Position numbers and translations under genes: made by a program. A DNA stretch of 53,350 bases from CAIOTO01 sp040389165 (GTDB lineage: Bacteria; Pseudomonadota; Alphaproteobacteria; Paracaedibacterales; CAIOTO01), in the NCBI GenBank assembly GCA_040389165.1, contig JAZKAK010000014.1, positions 1 through 53,350 of the forward strand. Direction: 5' to 3'. Positions 1 to 7,935 of this stretch are shown in pieces (within the stretch, counting starts at the first letter, position 1; every line of letters begins with the position of its first letter). The notes under the pieces are model-generated. The model was given only the letters and a program-made list of their open reading frames with translations, was not told the origin of the DNA and did no database searches.

Positions 1-3
1 GAG

Positions 4-37
4 AACTCCCCTTTGCTTTACGTGAAGGGGAGTTTTT
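4..37 (+). terminator. Rho-independent terminator of an upstream gene
   Basis: A perfect 10-bp stem (AACTCCCCTT, 4-13, against AAGGGGAGTT, 25-34) with an 11-nt loop runs into five Ts (33-37). The geometry is that of an intrinsic terminator for a plus-strand gene lying to the left of the window. Confidence 0.85.
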
Positions 38-342
38 GTATGCCTGTAAGAAGTCGGTGTCCTCTCGTGATTCTTTTCTCTCTGCTTTAAGCAGACTATA
101 CGTACATTCTTTCGCGTGAAAGGGAGGGCGGGCTTATAAAACTGATTGGTATTCTCTCGTAAAGGGTCGGCTATGCTTAAAAGAGAGTATGATTACGCCG
201 TGCACAAGCCTCCGGCATGAGAAATAGCGTATAAAAATGCTGAGCTAACGTAAAGAAACGTGCTTCTAGATTTTTTTGCTTGCTAGATCATTTTTTAGTG
301 GCATTTTATCCTTCTTCTTCGTATACTCTTAATTGTTAACGT
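38..342. other. Intergenic region without a recognised gene
   Basis: I see no convincing open reading frame and could not match this stretch to tmRNA, 4.5S RNA, 6S RNA or RNase P RNA by eye. A short palindrome TCTGCTT/AAGCAGA lies near 91-105. The region presumably holds the promoter of the tRNA-Gln gene, but I cannot place it. Confidence 0.4.
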
Positions 343-416
343 TGGGGTATAGCCAAGCGGTAAGGCAGCGGTTTTTGGTACCGCCATCCTAGGTTCGAAT
401 CCTAGTACCCCAGCCA
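343..416 (+). tRNA. tRNA-Gln (UUG)
   Basis: A full cloverleaf can be folded. The acceptor TGGGGTA (343-349) pairs with TACCCCA (406-412), followed by discriminator G and an encoded CCA (414-416). The anticodon loop TTTTGGT carries TTG, and the T loop is GGTTCGAATCC. It lies 13 nt ahead of the DUF374 acyltransferase gene. Confidence 0.97.
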
Positions 417-429
417 ACATTGTTCTTGT

Positions 430-1113
430 ATGAAGAAAAATCTCAAAAAAATATTGAAATCAACACTAACACAAAATATCCTCGCTCATCTTGGATATGG
501 ATATTTGTGGTTTGTTTTTAAAACCACACGGTGGTCGTACATTGGTGTCGAACATATTGATTCTGCCATTGAAAATAAGCGGCCTTTTATTGCCGCGTTC
601 TGGCACGGACGTCTAGCAATGACCCCCTTCTTATGGCGCTGGAAAAGCCCTTTTTATATGCTTTTATCAGAACATTCAGATGGACTGTTCATTGCTAAAA
701 TCGTACGTCATCAAAATATTAGAAGTATTTATGGTTCGCGGACACGTAATGGTGCCAGGGCGGCCATAGCGTGTGTTAAAGAGCTGAAAACAGGAAGTTG
801 CATCGGAATTACTCCTGATGGGCCAAAAGGCCCCAGGCATGAAATAGCAGAAGGATTAATTCACATTGCGCGGCTAGCAAATGCTCCTATCATTCCAATA
901 AGTTACGCGTTAACACATAGCCGCTTTCTAAAGACATGGGATCGATTTCTTATTCCGCTGCCCTTTGGAAAAGGCGTTTACGTGATTGGTTCATCAATAT
1001 GTATCAGTCAAAATAAAGATACTGCAACAATTGAAGAAAGCAAAGCGCTCCTTAAACAAGCCTTGCTGAATGTTGAATTACAAGCTGATCATGTTCTTGA
1101 TATAAAAAACTAG
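430..1113 (+). CDS. DUF374 family lysophospholipid acyltransferase-like protein
   Basis: The 227-residue protein belongs to the LPLAT superfamily in its DUF374 branch. Acyltransferases of this superfamily move acyl chains onto lipids at the inner membrane; the exact acceptor of this branch is not established. Visible blocks are AFWHGR near residues 56-61 (the catalytic His block, with Asp replaced as usual in DUF374), SEHSDG at 80-85, a GSRTRNGARA block near 102-111, and TPDGPKGPR at 128-136, the family signature. The N-terminus is basic (KKNLKKILK), and a hydrophobic stretch at 20-30 could dock it on the membrane. The gene begins 13 nt after tRNA-Gln and ends 23 nt before the convergent receiver-domain gene. 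Length matches the family. The start is the only good ATG before the conserved core. Confidence 0.85.
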   Translation: MKKNLKKILKSTLTQNILAHLGYGYLWFVFKTTRWSYIGVEHIDSAIENKRPFIAAFWHGRLAMTPFLWRWKSPFYMLLSEHSDGLFIAKIVRHQNIRSIYGSRTRNGARAAIACVKELKTGSCIGITPDGPKGPRHEIAEGLIHIARLANAPIIPISYALTHSRFLKTWDRFLIPLPFGKGVYVIGSSICISQNKDTATIEESKALLKQALLNVELQADHVLDIKN

Positions 1114-1136
1114 AATTAAGAGAACAAAATTTGATT

Positions 1137-2165
1137 TTAAAATCTATGCACAGCTTCTGGATACGTGGATTCCAAATCGACAGCTCCTTTTGGGGATGAA
1201 AAAGCAATTTTTGGTGCAACATGGAATTCTTCAGTAGGGATAACCTTATTCACTGCATACCTATTCAAAACCATTTGAAGCTGTTCTAGCCTTAATTTGC
1301 CTTGGATATTTTCAAGGCCTAATTGCCGGTCTCTGAATAACTCTCTATCTTTACCAAGCACCTTATCAGGATCTGATGTTAATGCAATAATTGGTCCTTG
1401 GTACCCTCTCTCACGTAGTGCTCTTGCTAGTTTAATGCCAGCCCTACTGTCCTCCATATTAATATCTGTGAAAACGATCTCAAATAATTCATTTCGAGCA
1501 GTCATCTCATCGTAACAGCTGAGAGCAGTTCCCCCAGAAAGATGAATTTCAGCCAAGCATTTTGTCCCAAGCGGCAGTTCAATTTTTTCTAAGTGATTTT
1601 TGAACACTCTTATGAGCATAGCTGAGTCTTCGGCAAAAAGTATTCGAATTGTTCGACGTGTTATACTTGGTGAATCTATGTTAGAAAGAAGCACAGCTTG
1701 CGAAATTTCAACTTCTGCTAAGCCAGACGCTATCCTTGTTATTCCATTTGAGTCTGATGATCGAGAAGTTCTTCTGCTTCTTTCAGTTGAGTCAAAAGAT
1801 GAATGTCTTAATCCCCCAGTATGATCGTATCTGTCTTCATCATATTCGTAATCCTTGATTTCAGAATGTTTACTGCCTTCTACAACAACGTAATCATTGC
1901 GTTCTGCAGCTTGACTCGATACCGCTGCATGATGAGGTGAAATAGCACTGCTTACAGCAATTTTATTTTTGTTGTAACGAGGCCACCATGAGAAATGGCA
2001 ACAAGAAGTTTCGCACACAATAGAAACACTTCTCTGTTTGAAGGGGGCTTCTAATCCAGTTGTTGAAACTCTGGCATTTGCATGTTTCATGTTAAGATTA
2101 ATAAAACAAAATAGAGATGTTGTCCACAGAATGTTGCGTTTAATTTTTTTATTAGAATTATTCAT
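1137..2165 (-). CDS. Exported protein with a C-terminal response-regulator receiver domain
   Basis: From the ATG at 2165, which is preceded by a purine-rich GAAAGAAG, the protein has 342 residues; an upstream ATG would add 11. It opens like a Sec signal peptide: a basic KKIKR, a hydrophobic core around ILWTTSLFCF, and a likely cleavage after HANA. A long polar, Ser/Arg-rich linker (about 40-165) follows. A receiver (REC) fold occupies roughly 170-305, with the acidic pair E179/D180 in FAED, the phospho-acceptor D234 in FTDINM, a Thr at 263 in ALTSD and the Lys at 290. All catalytic residues of a working receiver are therefore present. There is no DNA-binding or enzymatic output domain. Receivers are normally cytoplasmic, so the signal peptide is the odd feature. 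If it is cleaved, the protein would act outside the cytoplasm, possibly in a host; otherwise it would be a membrane-tethered single-domain regulator. Confidence 0.75.
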   Translation of the reverse strand: MNNSNKKIKRNILWTTSLFCFINLNMKHANARVSTTGLEAPFKQRSVSIVCETSCCHFSWWPRYNKNKIAVSSAISPHHAAVSSQAAERNDYVVVEGSKHSEIKDYEYDEDRYDHTGGLRHSSFDSTERSRRTSRSSDSNGITRIASGLAEVEISQAVLLSNIDSPSITRRTIRILFAEDSAMLIRVFKNHLEKIELPLGTKCLAEIHLSGGTALSCYDEMTARNELFEIVFTDINMEDSRAGIKLARALRERGYQGPIIALTSDPDKVLGKDRELFRDRQLGLENIQGKLRLEQLQMVLNRYAVNKVIPTEEFHVAPKIAFSSPKGAVDLESTYPEAVHRF

Positions 2166-2183
2166 AAAACTTCTTTCTTTTGC

Positions 2184-2260
2184 ATTATGCAACATCAAAT
2201 CATTAGTTTATTTTATATGTTTTTTTAAACTTACTTTCAAGTACATTTATGTTGCATAAT
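2184..2260. promoter_or_regulatory. 12-bp perfect inverted repeat upstream of the exported REC gene
   Basis: ATTATGCAACAT (2184-2195) and its exact reverse complement ATGTTGCATAAT (2249-2260) are separated by 53 nt of very AT-rich DNA. The pair lies immediately in front of the start codon at 2165. It could be an operator pair for a dimeric regulator, or the ends of a small insertion. No promoter hexamers stand out clearly. Confidence 0.45.
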
Positions 2261-2460
2261 AAATTTTTTTTTACGATAAATCGGAATAATATTTTTTAGT
2301 GGATTTGGAAGGCACGTTAAATTGTTCAACTGGAGCTGTCTGCTCCGTGTGAAAAACAGAAAAATCGTATCCAAGAGGCCTGTCAAGAGCTGTATGGTTC
2401 GTATTTTGTTCTGCTCAATCATATTTAACGATTGACTGAAAAAGATAAAAATATGATTAA

Positions 2461-2511
2461 TTATGGAGCCTATTCACCATAATGTGCACGTATATCTCAA
2501 ACGCATTATGG
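2461..2511. other. Overlapping inverted repeats downstream of murJ
   Basis: TTATGG (2461-2466), CCATAATG (2477-2484) and CATTATGG (2504-2511) can form two mutually exclusive hairpins. On the minus strand they follow the murJ stop codon (2573) and precede a T-rich stretch, so they may contribute to transcription termination. The rest of 2261-2572 shows no gene or motif that I recognise. Confidence 0.35.
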
Positions 2512-2572
2512 TCGAAAACATATTGTGTGTTTTAGGTTGAAATTTAAATGGTGATTTCGAAGTGCGGCAGCT

Positions 2573-4105
2573 TTATCCGCGCATGGCTTTCATCGTGCCT
2601 GACAAGTAACTGCTTAGCATGTAAAAGCTAATACCAATGGCGCATCCACCGAGAACAAAGGTTATATCGTGGTAACTTCTTAGAATTGCTGGAATATAGA
2701 GATGTGTGACAATAGCAGGCAGGTAATATATCAATAGCCCCATGACGATGCTTAGACAGGTGATTTTAATGCCAAAGTTGATTAAATCTTTAGTCAGATG
2801 AAATAGCCCGCGTTTATGCAACAAAATTGCCAGCGCAATTACGTGCCCATAGGCTGCAATTGATGTAGCGAGCGCCAGTCCTACATGTAAGAAAAATGGC
2901 ATAAGGCAAAGATTTAAGATGATGTTTCCTAAAATAGCAAAACCTGCGACTTTTACGGGCGTTTTGGTGTCGTTTCGAGCAAAGAATGTTGTTGTAAATA
3001 CCTTTGCAGCGACATAAGCCGGTAAACCACTTGCAAAAGCAGCAAGTGCAGGTGCAGTTTGTGCAACGTCGGCTTCTGAGAAACGGCCATGACCAAATAG
3101 AAGCCCTATGAGTGGTTGGCTGAGGACGATTAACCCAATAGCAGCTGGCATATTCATGAATAAAGAAAATGTAAGAGCCTTGTTCTGTAAATGCAAGGCC
3201 TGTTCTGTATCATGTGCTCGCCAGAGTTTACTTAAACTGGGCAGCAAAGCCGTTCCAATGGCAACACCAAAAATTGACATCGGTAGCTGGTATAATCGAT
3301 CTGCATAGTACAGATAGGTCATGGAACCTACAGGTAAAAAAGAGGCAAGTTGGAGATCGATAAGTAGATTGATCTGCATGACGCCAGCCCCAATCATACC
3401 TGGGAGCATTTGACGCATGACGCGCCGGACATCATCTGTAATTCTCGGCAAATGAAGAGGCAAGGCAAGCCCTTGACGCATACATGACCAATATAGCCAA
3501 GAAAACTGTAAAATGCCGGCAACAAAGACAGCGATTGATAGTAGTTCTCCTGATGATATGTTTGTATATGGGATCATTAAAAGTGCGAGAATCATCGTGA
3601 TATTGAGTAAGATGGGTGCTGCAGAGGCTGCCCAGAAACGATCAACGGAGTTAAGCATGCCGGCAAGAAGAGCCGTTAAAGAAATGCATAAGATATAGGG
3701 AAAAGTGATGCGCGTAAAGGTAATAGCGAGTTCAATGCGCTCTGGTGTGCCTGAAAAACCAGGAGCAATTATGGGAATGACGTACGGTGTGAGGAGTTCG
3801 ATCAATAAAACAAAGCCAAATAAGAACCACGCCATGATTGAAAAAATGTCAGTAGCCATTTTTTTTGCGGAAACGGTACCTTCTTCTGATAGTTTTCCTG
3901 CAAATTGCGGTACGAAGGCGGCGTTGAGGGCTCCCTCCGCAAAGAAGCGACGAAAGAAGTTTGGAAATTTAAATGCGACAACAAAGGCATCGCTAACAAC
4001 GCTGGCTCCCATATAGTGAGACATTAATATCTCGCGCAACATACCCAAGAAGCGACTTATAGCTGTCCATCCGCCTACCGTTGTTGCTGCTCTAAAAAGG
4101 CTCAT
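2573..4105 (-). CDS. murJ: Lipid II flippase MurJ (MviN)
   Basis: The 510-residue polytopic membrane protein belongs to the MOP/MATE-like flippase superfamily. It moves lipid-linked peptidoglycan precursor across the inner membrane. The N-terminus has the family pattern (TTVGGWTAISRFLGMLREIL, then YMGAS..SDAFVVAFKFPNFFRRFFAEGA), with the conserved basic residues of the cavity. About 14 hydrophobic segments follow to the C-terminus, and the length is typical. Its ATG overlaps the end of lolD by 4 nt (ATGA), so the two are co-transcribed and probably translationally coupled. Its presence implies that a peptidoglycan cycle is kept. Confidence 0.95.
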   Translation of the reverse strand: MSLFRAATTVGGWTAISRFLGMLREILMSHYMGASVVSDAFVVAFKFPNFFRRFFAEGALNAAFVPQFAGKLSEEGTVSAKKMATDIFSIMAWFLFGFVLLIELLTPYVIPIIAPGFSGTPERIELAITFTRITFPYILCISLTALLAGMLNSVDRFWAASAAPILLNITMILALLMIPYTNISSGELLSIAVFVAGILQFSWLYWSCMRQGLALPLHLPRITDDVRRVMRQMLPGMIGAGVMQINLLIDLQLASFLPVGSMTYLYYADRLYQLPMSIFGVAIGTALLPSLSKLWRAHDTEQALHLQNKALTFSLFMNMPAAIGLIVLSQPLIGLLFGHGRFSEADVAQTAPALAAFASGLPAYVAAKVFTTTFFARNDTKTPVKVAGFAILGNIILNLCLMPFFLHVGLALATSIAAYGHVIALAILLHKRGLFHLTKDLINFGIKITCLSIVMGLLIYYLPAIVTHLYIPAILRSYHDITFVLGGCAIGISFYMLSSYLSGTMKAMRG

Positions 4106-4785
4106 AACGCGTTTTGGACCTCTTCCATGATGCCGTTACGTAAGTGTACGACACGATCCATTTTGCGTGCTAGTGCTAAATCATGTGTGGCTATTATGCC
4201 GGCAAGATTCTGGTTGCGAATCATATGCATGAGTTCTGCAAAAACAATATCTGCTGTTTCGTTGTCAAGGTTTCCTGTGGGTTCATCCGCCAAAAGAATC
4301 ATTGGGTCATGCACCAATGCACGCGCAATGGCAACGCGTTGCTGCTCACCGCCGGATAATTTTTTTGTGGAATGAGTAAGACGATGAGACAATCCCATTT
4401 TCTCAAGTAAGATTTCAGCCTTTGTACGTGCCTGTTTTTTTGCGACACCTGTCATGAGTAAGGGCATCATGACGTTTTCAAGCGCGTTGAATTCAGGCAA
4501 GAGGTGATGGAATTGATAAATAAAGCCTAAGTGTGTGCGTCTGAGGCGTGTTAGTTCTGAGTCAGGTAGAGTGCTAACATTTTTGTTGTTGATTGAAACT
4601 TCACCAGAAGAGGGTTTTTCTAATAGGCCAGCTACGTGTAGAAATGTTGATTTCCCAGAACCGCTTGCGCCAACCAGGGCAACAATTTCACCTGCTTTAA
4701 GGTCAAAATTAATACCCTTAAGGATATGTAAAGGTGAGTCCCCTTGTTGATAAACGCGGTGGATATCTTTACATGAAAGGATCAT
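4102..4785 (-). CDS. lolD: Lipoprotein-releasing ABC transporter ATP-binding protein LolD
   Basis: The 227-residue ABC ATPase is the nucleotide-binding half of the LolCDE machine, which extracts outer-membrane-bound lipoproteins from the inner membrane. Motifs in order are Walker A GASGSGKST (near 39-47), the Q loop in FIYQFHHLLPEF (near 89-100), the signature LSGGEQQRVAIARAL (near 143-157), Walker B ILLADEPTGNLD and the switch His in IIATHD. The QFHHLLPEF block is typical of LolD rather than of MacB or FtsE. The usual partner lolC is not adjacent; the gene instead overlaps murJ. The upstream neighbour is tRNA-His, transcribed in the same direction. Confidence 0.9.
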   Translation of the reverse strand: MILSCKDIHRVYQQGDSPLHILKGINFDLKAGEIVALVGASGSGKSTFLHVAGLLEKPSSGEVSINNKNVSTLPDSELTRLRRTHLGFIYQFHHLLPEFNALENVMMPLLMTGVAKKQARTKAEILLEKMGLSHRLTHSTKKLSGGEQQRVAIARALVHDPMILLADEPTGNLDNETADIVFAELMHMIRNQNLAGIIATHDLALARKMDRVVHLRNGIMEEVQNAL

Positions 4786-4817
4786 TATAATTTCCGGAGA
4801 TAATATAGAAAAAAGTG

Positions 4818-4893
4818 GGGCGAATGACCGGGATCGAACCGGCGACCTCTAGAACCACAACCTAGCGCTCTAACCAACTGAGCTACACCCGCC
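4818..4893 (-). tRNA. tRNA-His (GUG)
   Basis: Read on the minus strand, acceptor GGCGGGT (4893-4887) pairs with ATTCGCC (4825-4819, two G-U pairs). The anticodon loop TTGTGGT carries GTG, and the T arm is GCCGGTTCGATCCCGGT. The base before the acceptor is T, so the G-1 expected of most bacterial tRNA-His is not encoded. The discriminator is C, and the following CAC is not a complete CCA. Confidence 0.95.
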
Positions 4894-5024
4894 ACAATGA
4901 TATTATTCTTAACGTTTTTTGATGGAAAAATCAATTGTTTTTTTAGAAATGTTGCTTTTTGTCGGATGATAATTCTGCTCTGCCATTTTGAATGAAAATG
5001 ACAGAGTTAAGTTTCTCTTGTTTA

Positions 5025-6803
5025 TTAAACAAAATAGAAAAGGTGGTGATGTTGATCAGCTGGTGGTGTGAATTGTGGTGCATACTGTTCCACCATCTCT
5101 TTTGTAAGCGTAAGTGTCTCACCGTTTAACTCTTGTCTTAGTATGTTTGCGTTCGTTTTTATGGGATTAATGACTGCTGCAACAATTGATTCGAGTGATC
5201 TTGCTCCCGTATTAGATTCAAGCGCTTTTGTAATAATAGCATCGTAAAATTCATCCGTACAATCAGTGTTTATGCCATAATATTCACATGCTAAGAGTGT
5301 GCGAGCTTGTTTGATTAATGAGTTTTTTGGCTCTATTAAAATGCGTCGTAACCCATCTCGGTTAAGCGGCTTGAAGAAGACAAAATTTTGCAAGCGCCCA
5401 AGAAATTCAGCTTTCAATCCAAAATCAACGAGTGCCGCAGGCGAGATTGAGTAAATCTTTTGCAGGGGAGGAAGCGGCTTTGTTTTTGGTTTTGCTGTTG
5501 GTGCTGTGCCTTCAGCTTTTATACTTGCTGTTGGTGCTAGCGTTAGATCCGTTGCAAGCCTCTTTTTCTGGATAGGAATTGCGGCGGGTATGTATTGAAG
5601 CGTTGGCTGTAATCCATCGAATGCGCCAGCACAAATAAATAAGATATTAGAGGTATCTACTGTATACGATTTAAGCTGCTTTGCTGCTGTTGAAGTTGCA
5701 GGAATTTCTATTTCGACAGTGACTTCACCGCCCCCTAAGTACTTTAGTAATTCGTTTTGCACTTTAGTGCCTGTTATATCAAGGCCCGAACCTTTCTCTG
5801 CACGGAGTTTATCAATTTCATCAATAAAGATAATAGTTTTGTTTTGTGTTTTTTCAATATCATAATTATGTGCGATAAGTGCATTCTTTATGATGTCTGA
5901 AGGGCTCCATCCCACATAACCTGTGGTCGTCATTCCACTTGTGTTTTCAAGTATGACTTCAATATCAAGACTTTTCGATTTAACATATCTTTTTATACCT
6001 TTTATGGTTTCCGTTTTTCCTGATCCTGTTTGCCCAATCATAAGTATGTTTGTTGTTTTTACGGGGACCCATCCATTTTCTTCTGCTAATGCAGGGTTTT
6101 CGAGAATGGATTTATTGAGTTGAACACTCACGAAATGACTACAGATAGTGGTATCAAGTGAAGACATTGCATCATCTTGCCCAACAATATTTTGCTTTAG
6201 ATAGCTTGAGATTTCATTCGATTGGGGTAGTCCTGCATAGGGGTTTTGGCGTTTCTGAGCTGATTGCTGCGTGGGTAGTTCGATGGGCGCAACCCAATTT
6301 GCTCTTTTCTGTGGTGGTATATAAGCAGTGGATTTTTGAGGAGTTTTGGCTAACTTAGAAAGAGCAATGCGTGCCTCTCTTTCTGTGCTATTCAGAGAAT
6401 GATCTTTTGCAATAATAAAACTAAAGAATGGGCTTTCCCACGAAGGTGTTCTTGATTTATTTCCCATAATCCCTGTATCAATGGTCCATGTCACATATTT
6501 CTCAGCACGATCTTCCTTGGTTTCATTGGGATGTTGCATAAAAAAAGAGACAAAATCTGTTGCGAGCAACTTTGCAACAGCGCTCATTAGGTCTGTTTTT
6601 ACTGTATGATTTGATTTTTCAAATAATAGATTGTAATCAGCTTGCGTGGCCAATGCAGGGGCTGTGCCAATAAAACCTGCTGTTCCATCAGTGTCTATGC
6701 CATCACCAAAAGAGCCCGTTTTCGAGCCTGCAAAGATGGTGCTCGTTAGGCTGGATGTTAATAAAAGTACACATGCTCTTGAAAATATTTTTGTACTAAT
6801 CAT
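5025..6803 (-). CDS. Exported ClpX-like AAA+ ATPase
   Basis: The 592-residue protein opens with a clear signal peptide: a short basic start, core ACVLLLTSSLTSTIF, and cleavage near AGS. An unassigned region fills about 30-190. From about 200 to 560 it is a ClpX/HslU-type AAA+ module: IVGQDDA (206-212), Walker A GQTGSGKT (257-264), a GYVG pore loop (295-298), Walker B IIFIDEID (324-331), VDTSNILFICAGAF (382-395), arginine finger EFLGR (466-470) and sensor-2 GAR (533-535). It thus looks able to hydrolyse ATP and thread polypeptide. The zinc-binding domain of ClpX is absent. The segment where ClpX carries its ClpP-docking IGF loop is replaced by a Pro/Ala/Lys-rich stretch (about 410-450). A strong GGGAGAA ribosome site precedes the ATG. 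It is a single gene upstream of and divergent from hslVU. It might act as an effector in an ATP-containing host compartment, but that is an inference. Confidence 0.85.
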   Translation of the reverse strand: MISTKIFSRACVLLLTSSLTSTIFAGSKTGSFGDGIDTDGTAGFIGTAPALATQADYNLLFEKSNHTVKTDLMSAVAKLLATDFVSFFMQHPNETKEDRAEKYVTWTIDTGIMGNKSRTPSWESPFFSFIIAKDHSLNSTEREARIALSKLAKTPQKSTAYIPPQKRANWVAPIELPTQQSAQKRQNPYAGLPQSNEISSYLKQNIVGQDDAMSSLDTTICSHFVSVQLNKSILENPALAEENGWVPVKTTNILMIGQTGSGKTETIKGIKRYVKSKSLDIEVILENTSGMTTTGYVGWSPSDIIKNALIAHNYDIEKTQNKTIIFIDEIDKLRAEKGSGLDITGTKVQNELLKYLGGGEVTVEIEIPATSTAAKQLKSYTVDTSNILFICAGAFDGLQPTLQYIPAAIPIQKKRLATDLTLAPTASIKAEGTAPTAKPKTKPLPPLQKIYSISPAALVDFGLKAEFLGRLQNFVFFKPLNRDGLRRILIEPKNSLIKQARTLLACEYYGINTDCTDEFYDAIITKALESNTGARSLESIVAAVINPIKTNANILRQELNGETLTLTKEMVEQYAPQFTPPADQHHHLFYFV

Positions 6804-7380
6804 AAACTTTTCTCCCTATTTGATTTAAGAGATTAGAGCACATCGGTCATAACAAATACAAATGATAGTTCATTTCATATAGTATGTTTATGTCATTTTA
6901 TTCTTCTTATACCTATTTTAATCATTTTAACTTGGTAATAAAGTATGTGTCTGTCTTAGTCTTGTGTTGTTTTTACATTGAGTTTTTTAAATTCTTTTAT
7001 AAAAAAGAGACTCAACAATGATTCTTAGAAATCTTTATTGAAAATAGGTGGCGTTTTGAAGGAAAATTGACATCGATGCGACCTCGTATTCTCGTGTAAA
7101 TTAATTTTATACATATAATAAAAAAGAATGTATTTTTTCTATGTATATTTATATATAAGAGATTTTTTATTAACCTCTTAATTATTAGTATACAATTAAT
7201 TGATTAATTATCCGTTAATTTTAGATGGAGTTATAATAGTATGCGCAACGTGTATATTGAGAATTTATTCGTAACTTTTTTGTATGTTGATTTTGATAAG
7301 ATGAGGAAAAATTATGATAAATCTGCTGGCGCATTGTGTCTGATGACGATAAAGTAACAGGTGGACAATGGAGAGCTATT
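6804..7380. other. AT-rich divergent intergenic region
   Basis: This very AT-rich stretch separates the exported AAA+ gene (minus) from hslV (plus), so promoters for both should lie here. A TATAAT at 7232-7237 is a candidate -10 box for hslVU, but no good -35 sits at the right distance. TTGACA at 7068-7073 has no well-spaced -10. I saw no sigma-32-type heat-shock promoter. No gene or RNA was recognised. Confidence 0.4.
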
Positions 7381-7935
7381 ATGCAACAACACAAACCCGA
7401 TCTTTGGTATGGGACGACTATTATTTCAATACGTCGAAATGGCAAGGTTGTTATTGCTGGTGATGGTCAGGTTACCCTGGGGACGCAGATAATAAAAGCG
7501 CAAGCGCGTAAGGTACGTCGTCTTGCAGGTGGTCATGTTATTGCCGGATTTGCCGGTGCAACAGCCGATGCATTTGCCTTGTTTGAACGTCTTGAGGGAA
7601 AGCTTGAGCAATATCCATCGCAACTTGCGCGAGCCTGTGTTGAAATGGCAAAAGATTGGCGGACAGATCGTTATTTAAGGCGATTGGAAGCGATGATGGT
7701 GGTTGCTGACAAGAATGTTTCACTTGTTCTTACAGGAACGGGCGACGTGCTTGAACCTGAAGATGGTATTATGGCTATTGGTTCGGGCGGTGGTTTTGCG
7801 CTTGCTGCAGCGCGTGCTCTTGTTGATATTGATACGTTTGATGCAGAGCATATAGCCAGACGTTCCATTGAAATTGCAGGTGATATCTGTATTTATACGA
7901 ATAAGAACATTATCGTAGAAAGTCTAAGTCTATGA
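7381..7935 (+). CDS. hslV: ATP-dependent protease proteolytic subunit HslV
   Basis: HslV is the threonine-protease core of HslUV (ClpYQ), which degrades unfolded and regulatory proteins in the cytoplasm. I chose the ATG at 7381 because GGAGAG (7370-7375) sits 5 nt before it; an in-frame GTG at 7336 has no such site and would add 15 residues. The resulting 184-residue protein has a short propeptide ending in WYG, then the catalytic Thr of TTIISI, the conserved GDGQVTLG and KVRRL blocks, and GSGGGFALAAARAL near the C-terminus. It overlaps hslU by 4 nt (ATGA), the usual operon arrangement. Confidence 0.95.
   Translation: MQQHKPDLWYGTTIISIRRNGKVVIAGDGQVTLGTQIIKAQARKVRRLAGGHVIAGFAGATADAFALFERLEGKLEQYPSQLARACVEMAKDWRTDRYLRRLEAMMVVADKNVSLVLTGTGDVLEPEDGIMAIGSGGGFALAAARALVDIDTFDAEHIARRSIEIAGDICIYTNKNIIVESLSL

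Noticed and set aside
2237..2422. Small minus-strand gene downstream of murJ
   Set aside because: Short, AT-driven, no family resemblance and no convincing start signal.
7068..7100. Sigma-70 promoter TTGACA...TATTCT for hslV
   Set aside because: The spacer is only 14 nt and no other -10 fits; I could not support it.
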